From Anaeromicrobium sediminis (lineage in GTDB: Bacteria > Bacillota > Clostridia > Peptostreptococcales > Thermotaleaceae), in contig NZ_NIBG01000019.1 in NCBI RefSeq assembly GCF_002270055.1, positions 1,077-65,076 of the forward strand: a DNA stretch of 64,000 bases, in the 5' to 3' direction. Each line of letters opens with the position of its first letter. Position 1 is the first letter of the stretch. Both the position numbers and the translations under genes were made by a program. Under the pieces are notes generated by a model that searched no databases, was not told the origin of the DNA, and saw only the letters and a list, made by a program, of their open reading frames with translations. Positions 35,056 through 44,130 of the stretch are shown in pieces.

Positions 35056-35676
35056 ATGTGGTTACAAATAAGTGCAGGGCAAGGACCTGTAGAGTGTTCC
35101 CGTGGTGTATATTTATTTTTAAGGGTACTAGAAAAGGAATGTAGAAGAAAAAATATTAAATTAGATCTTATGGATTATATAAAGGATGAAAAGAAGGATA
35201 CTTTTAAGTCTGTGTTCTTAAAGCTAAGTGGAGAAAATCTAGAGGAATATACTAATTCCATTAGTGGAACTATACTTTGGATTTGTAAAAGTCCCTATAG
35301 AGTAAATCACAAGAGAAAAAATTGGTTTATCCATGTGGAAAAAATTGGTGAAGATGAAACTACCCAGTTTAATAACAAGGACATAAGGATAGAAACTATG
35401 CGCTCAAGTGGTGCTGGGGGACAACGTGTGAATAAGTCAGAAACGGCCGTAAGAATTACACATATTGAAACGGATATAAGTGTTATAGCCAGAGAAGAAA
35501 GAAGTCAATATCAAAACAAAAAATTGGCCATGGCTAGGCTTGAAAGAGCCCTTAAAGAAATGAAAGAGAAGAAGATTAAAAAAGTAGATGAAAATAGATG
35601 GAATTCCCATAAGGAAATTGAAAGGGGAAATCCAGTTAGAACATTTAAAGGAAAAGAATTTAAAGAGGTTAAATAA
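35056..35676 (+). CDS. prfH: Peptide chain release factor homologue PrfH
   Basis: 206 residues. The N terminus [11 protein letters not shown] matches PrfH. The GGQ peptidyl-tRNA hydrolysis motif ([15 protein letters not shown] at 121-123) is intact, and the class-I factor's codon-recognition domain is missing. PrfH is reported to release peptides from ribosomes whose 16S rRNA has been cleaved, so that the partner RtcB2 can repair them. The gene starts 4 nt after the rtcB stop. Confidence 0.93.
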   Translation: MWLQISAGQGPVECSRGVYLFLRVLEKECRRKNIKLDLMDYIKDEKKDTFKSVFLKLSGENLEEYTNSISGTILWICKSPYRVNHKRKNWFIHVEKIGEDETTQFNNKDIRIETMRSSGAGGQRVNKSETAVRITHIETDISVIAREERSQYQNKKLAMARLERALKEMKEKKIKKVDENRWNSHKEIERGNPVRTFKGKEFKEVK

Positions 35677-35679
35677 GCA

Positions 35680-35726
35680 AAAAGCCACCTTTATACTTAG
35701 TGTATTAAAGGTGGCTTTTAGTTTTT
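35680..35726 (+). terminator. Terminator of rtcB-prfH
   Basis: AAAAGCCACCTTTA (35680-35693) pairs perfectly with TAAAGGTGGCTTTT (35706-35719), followed by AGTTTTT. Confidence 0.9.
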
Positions 35727-35730
35727 CTTG

Positions 35731-35739
35731 TGCTATAAT
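35731..35739 (+). promoter_or_regulatory. Extended -10 promoter of the signal peptidase gene
   Basis: TGCTATAAT, an extended -10 box, lies just after the rtcB-prfH terminator and 40 nt before the lepB start. No clear -35 box. Confidence 0.5.
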
Positions 35740-35778
35740 TAATAAATAGGCAATATGAAAGTGTGGAGGAAAAAACAT

Positions 35779-36336
35779 ATGAAAAAAGAGATAATGGAAT
35801 GGATAAAATCCATAGGATTAGCAATTGTCATTGCACTTGTAGTAACTTCCTTTGTGACTACTATACAAGTGTATAGTGTGTCCATGAATCCTACCTTAGT
35901 AGAAGGGGATAAATTAATTTTATTAAATAGTAAAAGTGTAGAATATAAAGATATAGTAGTAGTTAATACGGATATAGAACTTTCCAAAAGTGAATTGAAA
36001 AAGTTAGGTTTTATGGAAAAGTTAAAGGGAGAAACTACTAAGAAATTAATTAAAAGGGTCATTGCTACAGAAGGAGATAAGTTAGTAATAAAAGATGGAG
36101 ACGTTTATGTGAATGATGTTAAGTTAGATGAGGATTACATAAAAGAGCCTGGAACTTGGCCAGAAATTGAGATAGATAGTATATCAGAAAATCAAATATT
36201 TGTTATGGGAGACAATAGAAATAATAGTATGGACAGTAGACAATTAGGACCAATAGATAAGAGTGAAATTGTAGGAAAAGCTCTTATAAGAATATATCCT
36301 TTTTCAAAGTTTGGAACAATAAAGGCGGCTAATTAA
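35779..36336 (+). CDS. lepB: Signal peptidase I
   Basis: 185 residues, the size of Bacillus SipS-type enzymes. One N-terminal membrane anchor (~8-30) is followed by the catalytic Ser in YSVSMNPTL and the catalytic Lys in LIKRVIATEGD. The conserved box GDNRNNSMDSR closes the catalytic domain. It removes signal peptides on the outer face of the membrane. The ATG at 35779 is chosen for GGAGG 9 nt upstream; a longer frame from 35755 overlaps that site. No downstream terminator other than element B copy 2. Confidence 0.94.
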   Translation: MKKEIMEWIKSIGLAIVIALVVTSFVTTIQVYSVSMNPTLVEGDKLILLNSKSVEYKDIVVVNTDIELSKSELKKLGFMEKLKGETTKKLIKRVIATEGDKLVIKDGDVYVNDVKLDEDYIKEPGTWPEIEIDSISENQIFVMGDNRNNSMDSRQLGPIDKSEIVGKALIRIYPFSKFGTIKAAN

Positions 36337-36345
36337 AGTCGTCTA

Positions 36346-36506
36346 TTTTTATCCCTAAGAAAATTGTAATATCTCAAAGTATGAGGATAAAAAAGAAGGG
36401 GTTGTAGGGGAAGGAGTCACCTGCCTCTTTAAAGGAGGGTGCTCAGCAACTTTAGTTGCGTCGAAGGGAACCATAGGGTTCCATAGCGAAGCATACGGAG
36501 TATGCA
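36346..36506 (+). repeat. Structured repeat element B, copy 2
   Basis: Same family as 17074-17243 and 59191-59366. The outer stem pairs TTTTTATCC (36346-36354) with GGATAAAAA (36385-36393), where the other copies use TTTTTTACTTA/TAAGTAAAAAA. Hairpins CCTCTTTAAAGGAGG, GCAAC/GTTGC (36446-36459), GGAACC/GGTTCC and GCATAC/GTATGC (36491-36505) follow. It fills most of the gap between lepB and the TM1266-type gene and may end lepB transcription. Confidence 0.75.
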
Positions 36507-36596
36507 TTTCTGTAAAAAAATTACTATATAATAGGTTACTTGAAAACATATTTATTAAAATGTAAAATAATAATAATATTGGACGAGGTGGAGATT

Positions 36597-36842
36597 ATGA
36601 ACAAAAGAATAGGTGTAGTTGCAGTACTAGTAGAAAGCAACGAAAGTATTAGCAAAGTAAATGATTTATTTTTTAAATTTAAAGATATAATTGTGGGAAG
36701 AATGGGTATCCCATATAAGGAGAAATCAGTAAACGTTATTTCTATAATAGTAGATGGAACTACGGATGATATAAGCTCTTTAACAGGTAACCTAGGGCGA
36801 TTAAAAGGAGTTACTGTGAAAAGTGCTTTAACTAAAAAATAA
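36597..36842 (+). CDS. TM1266-type iron-only hydrogenase system regulator
   Basis: 81 residues, a small ferredoxin-fold (NikR C-terminal-like) protein: RIGVVAVLVES at the start, VVDGTTDDISSLTGNLGRLKGV in the second half with a short interruption. Proteins of this group accompany [FeFe] hydrogenase maturation genes and are proposed regulators, without proven function. It is 19 nt upstream of hydF, which fits. The ATG at 36597 follows GAGGTGGAG. Confidence 0.82.
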   Translation: MNKRIGVVAVLVESNESISKVNDLFFKFKDIIVGRMGIPYKEKSVNVISIIVDGTTDDISSLTGNLGRLKGVTVKSALTKK

Positions 36843-36861
36843 TAGAGGTGGAGATGCTTAG

Positions 36862-38070
36862 ATGGAAAATACACCAAGAAGTAATAGACTTCATATAGCC
36901 ATATTTGGAAAGAGAAATGTGGGAAAGTCTACACTTATTAATGCTCTTACAAAACAAGACATAGCCCTTGTTTCAAATGTGGCAGGAACTACAACGGACC
37001 CTGTATATAAGGCTATGGAAATACTACCAATAGGACCTGTGGTTATAATTGATACGGCAGGGATTGATGACGTAGGTGAACTAGGGGAGTTACGTATAGA
37101 GAAGACTTACCAAGTTTTAAATAAGACAGAATTAGCTGTAATAGTTATTAATGGCAATGAGGGTGTAACTGAGTTTGACCAAGATATTATTAAAAGGGTT
37201 AAGGAAAAAAATATTCCTATAGTAGGTGTTATAAATAAAGTTGACATACATAATGTAGATGATACTACTATAGGGGATTTAAAGAAAAAGTACAATATGC
37301 CATTTGTTAAAGTAAGTGCTCAAAATAACAAGGGAATTGACCTATTAAAAGAGGCCATTATTACTTATGCTGATTTAGAAACTCACGAAAGAAAAATAGT
37401 AGGAGATTTAATAGATCCAGGGGACGTGGTTGTATTAGTAACTCCTATTGATAAAGCAGCACCAAAGGGAAGATTAATCCTTCCACAACAGCAAACTACA
37501 AGAGATGTTATAGACCATGGAGGGATTGTGGTAATAGCAAGGGAGACGGAATTAAAAGAAGCTCTAAAGGCACTAGGAAAAAAGCCTAGACTTGTAATAA
37601 CAGATTCTCAAGCCTTTAAAAAAGTTGATGAAGATACTCCTGATGATATACCTTTAACTTCTTTTTCAATTTTATATGCAAGATATAAGGCTGACTTAAA
37701 ATCTCTAATAAATGGAGTTAAAAAGATTAGAGAACTAAAGGTGGGAGACAAGGTACTAATTTGTGAAGGATGTACTCATCATAGACAGGATGGAGATATA
37801 GGAAGGGATAAAATTCCTAGATGGCTAGAGGGTATGGTAGGAGGGAAACTTAATTTTGAGTGGACTAGTGGAACCTACTATCCAACTAGTGATAAAATCC
37901 ATAATTATGATTTAATAGTTCACTGTGGTGGATGTATGTTAAATCCTAAGGAAATGGAATTTAGAGTTAAGGAAGCTAATAGTGAAGGTATTCCTATAGT
38001 AAACTATGGAATATTAATAGCAGAAGTAACGGGAATATTAGAGAGGGCCCTAAAGCCCTTTCAAGTATAA
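36862..38070 (+). CDS. hydF: [FeFe] hydrogenase maturation GTPase HydF
   Basis: 402 residues. An N-terminal Era/TrmE-like GTPase domain (GKRNVGKSTLIN, DTAGIDD, NKVD) and a dimerisation domain lead to the C-terminal cluster-binding region with CTHHRQDGD and HCGGCMLN, matching the HydF CxH...HCxxC ligands. HydF is the scaffold on which the 2Fe subcluster is assembled by HydE and HydG and then passed to the hydrogenase. The client HndD is encoded at 23491. Confidence 0.96.
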   Translation: MENTPRSNRLHIAIFGKRNVGKSTLINALTKQDIALVSNVAGTTTDPVYKAMEILPIGPVVIIDTAGIDDVGELGELRIEKTYQVLNKTELAVIVINGNEGVTEFDQDIIKRVKEKNIPIVGVINKVDIHNVDDTTIGDLKKKYNMPFVKVSAQNNKGIDLLKEAIITYADLETHERKIVGDLIDPGDVVVLVTPIDKAAPKGRLILPQQQTTRDVIDHGGIVVIARETELKEALKALGKKPRLVITDSQAFKKVDEDTPDDIPLTSFSILYARYKADLKSLINGVKKIRELKVGDKVLICEGCTHHRQDGDIGRDKIPRWLEGMVGGKLNFEWTSGTYYPTSDKIHNYDLIVHCGGCMLNPKEMEFRVKEANSEGIPIVNYGILIAEVTGILERALKPFQV

Positions 38071-38102
38071 AAAAAGGGTGGATAAAATTATCCACCCTTT
38101 TT
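38071..38102. terminator. Bidirectional terminator between hydF and the peroxiredoxin gene
   Basis: AAAAAGGGTGGATAA (38071-38085) pairs with TTATCCACCCTTTTT (38088-38102); T-runs flank it on both strands. Confidence 0.93.
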
Positions 38103-38639
38103 TTATAGTGTTTCGTCACCTGGTTGCCAGTTAATAGGGCATAAACCTCCAGATTGGCAAGCTTGTAGAACTCTTAGAGTCTCATCTACACTTCTTCCCA
38201 CATTTAAGTCATGGACTACAGAATATTTAATATTTCCGTCAGGATCTATTATAAATAGACCTCTTACGGCAATACCTGCTTCTTCCATGTACACTCCAAA
38301 ATCTTTAGATACTTGGTGGGTCATGTCAGAAGCTAGAGGGTACTCTAACTGTCCAAGACCATTAGCATCCTTAGGAGTATGAATCCATGCCTTATGGGAA
38401 AATTCACTATCAGTACTAACGCCTAGTACCTCTGCATTTAATTTCCTAAAATCTTCAATTTTATCGTTAAATGCAGTTATCTCTGTAGGTCAAACAAATG
38501 TAAAATCTAGTGGATAGAAAAACATAACTAACCACTTTCCACTATAATCTTCTAAAGATACACTTCCAAAGTTTTCTCCCTTTCCGTCAATTGTTTTTAA
38601 CTTAAAGGAAGGAGCTTTTTTTCCAACTAATCTTTCCAA
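38103..38639 (-). CDS. Selenocysteine-containing typical 2-Cys peroxiredoxin (PrxU)
   Basis: The frame is 178 residues long if TGA at 38492-38490 is read as selenocysteine (residue 50). The sequence around it, DFTFV-U-PTE, is the peroxidatic motif of AhpC/Prx1 enzymes with Sec in place of Cys. The resolving Cys is in GGLCPINW near the C terminus. Both halves align with the family without a frameshift. TTG at 38639 follows AAGGAGG at 8 nt. A strong stem-loop 13 nt after the TGA is a SECIS candidate. The enzyme would reduce peroxides using thioredoxin-like donors. Automated calling would give only a short C-terminal fragment (38103-38324) or a pseudogene. The selA/B/C genes are not in the window. 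Confidence 0.9.
38432..38476 (-). promoter_or_regulatory. Candidate bacterial SECIS element
   Basis: On the coding strand CTGCATTTAA (38476-38467) pairs perfectly with TTAAATGCAG (38441-38432). The apical part contains a second helix AAAAT/ATTTT with loop TGAAG. The stem begins 13 nt after the UGA, the position expected of a SelB-binding hairpin inside the reading frame. Confidence 0.75.
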
Positions 38640-38809
38640 AATAAAATCCTCCTTATATATGTGTTACCTATCTAGTTATATAGTTACCAAAAAAGTTAAT
38701 ATTATAAACAGGAAAAAATAAAAAAATATTATTTCAATAAAAATTACAATAAAAATTAATAGAATATGCATAAGGAATTTTTAATAGATATAAGTAGGAG
38801 GTGGTAGGT

Positions 38810-40159
38810 TTGAGTGGTAAAGGTAGGAGCTATTTTGTATCTATTTTAATTTTCATACTTATATTATTCATAATAATTGGCCCCTTTTATTTTATATATG
38901 TGAAAGAACAAATAAAAAATAATACTATAAAAAAGGAAGAATATTCATTTAAAGGAGTAATAAGCTTTTGGGATTACCCAAAAACTAACACTCAAACGGG
39001 AAGTCGATACGGATGGATATTGAAAAAGATAAAGAGATTTGAAAAAGAAAATCCTGGAGTATATATAGAATTTAAACCATTATCAAGGAAGACGGGGCAT
39101 ATGTTATTAGATACGGCTGTCGATACGAAAACTTATCCTGATATAGCTCCTGTAGCTACGGACATGAGGATTATATCTAAGGGGTTATTAGAAAATGTAG
39201 ATAAATTTATGACGGAAGAGGAGGTTAAACAATATAAAACAGATGCCATAAAGGCAGTAAAATGTAAGGGGAAAATTTGGGGGTTTCCTTATACTATGAG
39301 TACCTATAACCTCTTATTAAATGTAGAAATGTTTAATGAAAGGGGAATTGAAATTCCTAAGGAAGGAAATTGGACCTATGATGAATTTGTAGAAACTCTT
39401 AAAAAACTTACAGTGGATGAAAATGATGATGGAAAGATGGATTATTATGGATTTAATGCCTATATAGGTGTAAATGATTATAGTCTTTGGGGAATACTTC
39501 TATCAGATGGAGGAGAAGTATTTAATAATAAGGGAGAATATATATTTAATGATAGTAAAGCCATAAGTGGGGTAAAAAGAATAGTAGATCTAAAAAATAA
39601 ATATAAGGTAGTACCAGATGATTTTGGAGAAAGTTCAGAAATAGAGGCTTGGAAAAGTTTTTATAAAGATAAAAAAATTGGAGTATATCCTGCTGGAACC
39701 TGGGCTGTAAATACTCTAACTAAAGCCTACGAATCGGGAGAAGGATTTGAATTTGAAGTTGCAAACTATCCTACAGGTAATAGGGAAAAAACCATATCAG
39801 CAGCTAAAGTAACTTCTGCCTATGGAATTTTTAAGCAGGAGGATGAGGAAAAATTAAAAATGTGTGTGAAGTTTTTAAAATTTTTATCAAAGGATGAATA
39901 CCAAAGGTCCTTAAATGAAGTGGGGGTATTTCCTGTGAAGAAAGACATAGAAAAAATATATACGGGAAATGCTAAAATGGACTTTGTAGAGCAAAATCTT
40001 AAATACACTAAAAATATATCTAATCCAAATTGGAATATTACTCAAGAGTATTTTTATAGCCAATTAAGGCAGATACTTCTTAAAAATAAAAATGTAAAAG
40101 AAGCATTAGACCAGGCTAAAAATAAAATAGATACTTATAGAAGTATTAAAAAAGAATGA
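38810..40159 (+). CDS. Extracellular solute-binding protein, family 1, membrane-anchored
   Basis: 449 residues with the periplasmic-binding fold of sugar-type ABC receptors (FKGVISFWDYPK, PDIAPV, WGFPYTMSTYNLLLN, YPAGTWAV). The N terminus is an uncleaved-looking anchor (residues ~9-30) with no lipobox Cys, unusual for a Gram-positive binding protein. No ABC permease or ATPase is adjacent, so it may serve a distant transporter or act as a sensor partner. TTG at 38810 lies 5 nt after AGGAGGTGG; GTG at 38801 would overlap that site. Confidence 0.85.
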   Translation: MSGKGRSYFVSILIFILILFIIIGPFYFIYVKEQIKNNTIKKEEYSFKGVISFWDYPKTNTQTGSRYGWILKKIKRFEKENPGVYIEFKPLSRKTGHMLLDTAVDTKTYPDIAPVATDMRIISKGLLENVDKFMTEEEVKQYKTDAIKAVKCKGKIWGFPYTMSTYNLLLNVEMFNERGIEIPKEGNWTYDEFVETLKKLTVDENDDGKMDYYGFNAYIGVNDYSLWGILLSDGGEVFNNKGEYIFNDSKAISGVKRIVDLKNKYKVVPDDFGESSEIEAWKSFYKDKKIGVYPAGTWAVNTLTKAYESGEGFEFEVANYPTGNREKTISAAKVTSAYGIFKQEDEEKLKMCVKFLKFLSKDEYQRSLNEVGVFPVKKDIEKIYTGNAKMDFVEQNLKYTKNISNPNWNITQEYFYSQLRQILLKNKNVKEALDQAKNKIDTYRSIKKE

Positions 40160-40226
40160 TTTTCATTTAGCACCTTTTAATGATATACTTTATTTAGAAT
40201 AATGAAGGTTTAGGAGTTGAGATTTA

Positions 40227-41144
40227 GTGGATATAAAGCGAATATATGATAGATTAATAGAAGTGATAGATAGAGATAATATAAGAGAAAAGGAAATTAT
40301 GTCAAAGCATACTTCCTTTAAAATAGGCGGGCCTGTAGATATTATGATTTTGCCAAAGACTGTGGCAGAAGTAAAGCATGCCATAAAAGTCTTTAAAGAA
40401 GAGGAAGTAAAATATTATGTTATGGGTAATGGGAGTAATTTATTAGTAGCAGATAAGGGAATAAGAGGAGCTATTATAAAAATTGGAGATAATTTTAATA
40501 AGGTAGATGTGGAAGATGAAAAGATAACTGCACAGGCAGGAGTACTATTATCTGCACTTGCCAATGTGGCCCTTAAAAGTTCTCTTAAAACTTTTGAATT
40601 TGCCAGTGGTATACCAGGAACTCTAGGTGGTGCAGTTACTATGAATGCAGGGGCCTATGGTGGTGAAATGAAAGATGTGGTAACGGGCGCTTCTGTTATA
40701 GATAAGTTTGGAAATGTGGTTTATCTAAATAATGAAGAATTAGGATTTGAATATAGAAATAGTAATGTGCAAAAGGAAGGGTATATAGTTTTAGAGGTAG
40801 ATATCCAGTTAGAAAAGGGAATTTATGAAGAAATACAAAATACAATAAAAGACTTGACTAAAAAAAGAACTACAAAGCAACCCTTAAGCCTACCAAGTGC
40901 AGGAAGTACTTTTAAGAGACCACCTGATCATTTTGCTGGTAAGTTAATTCAAGATGCAGGATTAAAGGGAGTAAAAGTAGGGGGAGCACAAGTGTCAGAA
41001 TTACATAGTGGGTTTATTGTCAATGTGGATAATGCCACTGCTAAGGATGTATTAGACTTAATAAGATTAGTTCAAAAAACTGTAAAAGATAAGTTTGGAG
41101 TATGTTTAAATCCAGAAGTAAAAATCATTGGTGAAATAGATTAA
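40227..41144 (+). CDS. murB: UDP-N-acetylenolpyruvoylglucosamine reductase (MurB)
   Basis: 305 residues of the type IIa MurB form. FAD-binding patches are TSFKIGGP, GNGSNLLV, SGIPGTLGGAV and MNAGAYGGEM, and the catalytic Ser/Glu region is LPSAGSTFKRP. It reduces the enolpyruvyl group to give UDP-MurNAc in peptidoglycan synthesis. GTG start behind TAGGAG. murB followed by a PHP gene, rapZ, yvcK and whiA is a common clostridial gene order. Confidence 0.96.
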   Translation: MDIKRIYDRLIEVIDRDNIREKEIMSKHTSFKIGGPVDIMILPKTVAEVKHAIKVFKEEEVKYYVMGNGSNLLVADKGIRGAIIKIGDNFNKVDVEDEKITAQAGVLLSALANVALKSSLKTFEFASGIPGTLGGAVTMNAGAYGGEMKDVVTGASVIDKFGNVVYLNNEELGFEYRNSNVQKEGYIVLEVDIQLEKGIYEEIQNTIKDLTKKRTTKQPLSLPSAGSTFKRPPDHFAGKLIQDAGLKGVKVGGAQVSELHSGFIVNVDNATAKDVLDLIRLVQKTVKDKFGVCLNPEVKIIGEID

Positions 41145-41147
41145 AGT

Positions 41148-41168
41148 GGGACAGTTTTTAACTGTCCC
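41148..41168 (+). terminator. Hairpin GGGACAGTT/AACTGTCCC
   Basis: A 9-bp perfect stem with a 3-nt loop right after murB, with a poor T-tract. Same style as the hairpins at 3387 and 63884. Confidence 0.45.
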
Positions 41169-41198
41169 TTCAAAATACCTAAGAAAAGAGGAATATAT

Positions 41199-41927
41199 AT
41201 GAAACTTATAGGTGATTATCATACACATACCATATATAGTCATGGGAAGGGTACTATAGAAGACAATGTTAATATGGCCATAGAGAGAGGCCTTAAAGAA
41301 ATTGCCATAACAGATCATGGATATGGTCATTTCCTATATGGAATTAAAAAAAGTCGTATAGCTGAAATGAAAGAAAAAATTGCAAATATAAATAAAAAAC
41401 AAGATAAGGTAAAAGTAAAGTTTGGAATAGAAGCTAACATATTAGGCTTTGATGGCAGGTTAGATGTGGAAAAGGAAATACTAGATAGTATAGATATAGT
41501 TCTAGCAGGATATCATTTTGGTGCCCTATCTAAAAATTTTATAGACGATAGTATAATTCATGGAAGGAATTTGTTAGGCAGATATGTAACTTATATGGAT
41601 AAGAAAAATAAGATTATAAATACAGACACGGTTATAAAGGCCATGTATAATTATAATATAGACATACTTACCCATCCAGGGGATAAGGGGTGTGTATATA
41701 TGAAGGAAGTGGCAAAGGCTGCAGCTGAGACTAATACATTACTTGAGATAAATAGTAGCCATTCGTATTTAAGAGTAGAAGATATAAAGATTGCAATGAA
41801 GGAAGGAGCCATGTTTGTCATAAATAGTGATGCCCATAGACCAGAGCATGTGGGAGTAGTGGAACGTGGAATAAAGAGAGCTATAGAAGCAAAACTTCCT
41901 ATAGACCGAATTGTTAATGTTGAGTGA
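41199..41927 (+). CDS. PHP-domain phosphoesterase
   Basis: 242 residues. Metal-binding motifs of the PHP superfamily are [26 protein letters not shown] and NSDAHRPEH. The closest types are YcdX-like and histidinol-phosphatase-like hydrolases. The substrate is unknown. It sits between murB and rapZ. rapZ begins 19 nt after its stop, so co-transcription is likely. Confidence 0.88.
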   Translation: MKLIGDYHTHTIYSHGKGTIEDNVNMAIERGLKEIAITDHGYGHFLYGIKKSRIAEMKEKIANINKKQDKVKVKFGIEANILGFDGRLDVEKEILDSIDIVLAGYHFGALSKNFIDDSIIHGRNLLGRYVTYMDKKNKIINTDTVIKAMYNYNIDILTHPGDKGCVYMKEVAKAAAETNTLLEINSSHSYLRVEDIKIAMKEGAMFVINSDAHRPEHVGVVERGIKRAIEAKLPIDRIVNVE

Positions 41928-41946
41928 TGAACAGGAGGAGATAAGT

Positions 41947-42804
41947 ATGAAATTTGTTATTATTACAGGTTTGTCAGGAGCTGGAAAGAGTCAAGCTATG
42001 AAATGTATGGAGGATTTAGGTTTTTATTGTGTGGATAATCTTCCATCTGCTTTAATACCAAAATTTGCAGATCTTTGCTTTCATGCTCAAGGAGAAGTAG
42101 AAAAAATTGCATTGGTTATAGATATTAGGGGTGGTATGTTCTTTAATGATTTAAAAAAGAGTATTGACCATCTAAAAGAAGAAGGTTATGAGTGTGAAAT
42201 ATTATTTTTAGATGCATCAAATGAAGTATTAATTAAAAGGTTTAAAGAAACTAGAAGAACTCATCCTTTAAATCCTACAGGTTCAATTATAGAAGGAATT
42301 CAGTTAGAAAGGGAGAAAATAGCCTATTTGAAGAAAATGGCAAATTATATAATTGATACATCTAATTTAACTACTGGACAACTGAAAAACGAAATTAAAG
42401 ACATATTTGTAAAGGGAATTGAAAGTAAGAATATAACCATATCTATTCAATCCTTTGGATTTAAAAAGGGCATATTGTTAGATGCAGATTTAGTATTTGA
42501 TGTGAGATTTTTACCAAATCCCCATTATATAGATGAATTAAGGGAGTTTACAGGAAATGATAAATCCATTAGAGAATATGTGATGAAATGGCCTGAAAGT
42601 ATTGAATTTGTAAATAAATTAAATGATATGATAGATTTTTTAATTCCATATTATGTAAAAGAGGGCAAAAACCAACTAGTAATAGCCATAGGGTGTACAG
42701 GTGGAAAACATAGGTCTGTAACAGTAGCTAATATACTTTATGAGACTTTAAAGGAAAAGGGCCATAGAACTACTATAAATCATAGAGATATAAAACCTTT
42801 ATAA
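41947..42804 (+). CDS. rapZ: RNase adapter / nucleotide-binding protein RapZ (YvcJ)
   Basis: 285 residues. Walker A GLSGAGKS is at the N terminus, and the C-terminal domain has VRFLPNP and the conserved [11 protein letters not shown]. In E. coli RapZ controls GlmS through small RNAs; in Bacillus YvcJ is a GTPase/ATPase linked to competence, and the RNA role is not established. The ATG at 41947 follows AGGAGGAG; a longer frame from 41911 overlaps the PHP gene. 12 nt to yvcK. Confidence 0.95.
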   Translation: MKFVIITGLSGAGKSQAMKCMEDLGFYCVDNLPSALIPKFADLCFHAQGEVEKIALVIDIRGGMFFNDLKKSIDHLKEEGYECEILFLDASNEVLIKRFKETRRTHPLNPTGSIIEGIQLEREKIAYLKKMANYIIDTSNLTTGQLKNEIKDIFVKGIESKNITISIQSFGFKKGILLDADLVFDVRFLPNPHYIDELREFTGNDKSIREYVMKWPESIEFVNKLNDMIDFLIPYYVKEGKNQLVIAIGCTGGKHRSVTVANILYETLKEKGHRTTINHRDIKPL

Positions 42805-42816
42805 GGGAGAAAATTA

Positions 42817-43944
42817 ATGTTTGGAATAGGGAATAAGTTTATATTAATTATGATTTTATGTAGTACTCTCTTAATGGGAACGTTCTTAGGTATATTTTTA
42901 GGTGTAAGTTATGTTAGATATATTAGAAGAATTATAAGACAAAGGAAAAACAATAAGAATGGTTTAAAAAAGGCTCCTAAAATAGTAGTTATTGGAGGGG
43001 GAACGGGACTTTCAGTACTCCTTCGTGGTCTTAAGAATTTTACTTCAAACATTACGGCCATAGTCACCGTGGCTGATGATGGTGGTGGGTCTGGCATATT
43101 AAGAGAAGATTTGGGCATGTTGCCACCTGGAGATATAAGAAACTGTATATTAGCCTTAGCAGATACGGAGCCCACCATGGAAAAACTACTACAATATAGA
43201 TTTACAGAAGGAATGTTAAAAGGCCAGTCCTTTGGTAATTTATTAATAGCTGCCATGAATGGCATATCAGATAATTTTGAAGAGGCCATAAAAAAGATAA
43301 ATAAGGTTTTGGCAGTAACAGGTCAAGTACTGCCTGTTACTTTAGAAGATGTTACTTTATTTGCAAAACTTAAAAATGGAAGTGTCATAAAGGGTGAGTC
43401 ACAAATACCGGTTAAGGTAAAAGAATTAGAGTCAAAAATAGATGAAGTTTTTATGAAACCTAATAATGCAAAAGCACCAGATGAATGTGTTTTGGCTATT
43501 TATGATGCTGACATTATTGTTTTAGGACCAGGAAGTCTCTACACCAGTATAATTCCAAATCTTTTAGTTAAAGATATGATAAAAGCCATAAAAAGATCTA
43601 GTGCTAGTATTGTATATATTAGCAATGTTATGACCCAACCAGGGGAAACGGATGAATATACGGTGGAGGATCATGTTAATGAGATAAATAAGTATCTAAA
43701 GGGAATAGATATAGATTATATCTTTGTGAACAATGAAAATATACCTACAGAAGTTTTAGAAAAATATCATAAGGATGGAGCTAAACCTCTATTATTAAAT
43801 GAGGGTGAAAAAGAAAAATTACAAGGTCATCATATAAGGGTAATAGAAGGAGACTTTGTAAATATAAAGAAAAACTATATAAGGCATGATGCCCAGAGAA
43901 TTTCAGAAAAGTTAATTCATATTTTTCAAAATGAAAAAAGGTAA
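42817..43944 (+). CDS. glmR: YvcK/GlmR-type CofD-like protein with N-terminal membrane segment
   Basis: 375 residues. One transmembrane helix (~8-30) precedes the CofD-like domain. VVIGGGTGLSVLLRGLK, TVADDGGGSGILR, LPPGDIRN and GPGSLYTSIIPNL are the family motifs. In Bacillus it binds UDP-GlcNAc, helps direct carbon into cell-wall precursors, and is needed for growth on gluconeogenic carbon. The N-terminal helix is absent from Bacillus YvcK but occurs in related clostridial forms. Confidence 0.93.
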   Translation: MFGIGNKFILIMILCSTLLMGTFLGIFLGVSYVRYIRRIIRQRKNNKNGLKKAPKIVVIGGGTGLSVLLRGLKNFTSNITAIVTVADDGGGSGILREDLGMLPPGDIRNCILALADTEPTMEKLLQYRFTEGMLKGQSFGNLLIAAMNGISDNFEEAIKKINKVLAVTGQVLPVTLEDVTLFAKLKNGSVIKGESQIPVKVKELESKIDEVFMKPNNAKAPDECVLAIYDADIIVLGPGSLYTSIIPNLLVKDMIKAIKRSSASIVYISNVMTQPGETDEYTVEDHVNEINKYLKGIDIDYIFVNNENIPTEVLEKYHKDGAKPLLLNEGEKEKLQGHHIRVIEGDFVNIKKNYIRHDAQRISEKLIHIFQNEKR

Positions 43945-44130
43945 AAGCTATCCACTAGGTGGTTTAACAATCTATCTATTTATTTAATAAAGTATAAAAT
44001 TTATTCAAGATTTATATATGTGAATACATATACTTATAGTAGGCAGGTTGTTGGATGGTTCTAAAACTTTCTGTTCATATAAAAACTCTAATTATTCAAC
44101 ACCCTAGACATTAATAGGAGGTGTAGCATA

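Noticed and set aside
38103-38639. Peroxiredoxin as a pseudogene broken by a stop codon
   Set aside because: The only interruption is TGA at the peroxidatic position, both halves are in one frame, and a SECIS-like stem follows. Selenocysteine explains all of it.
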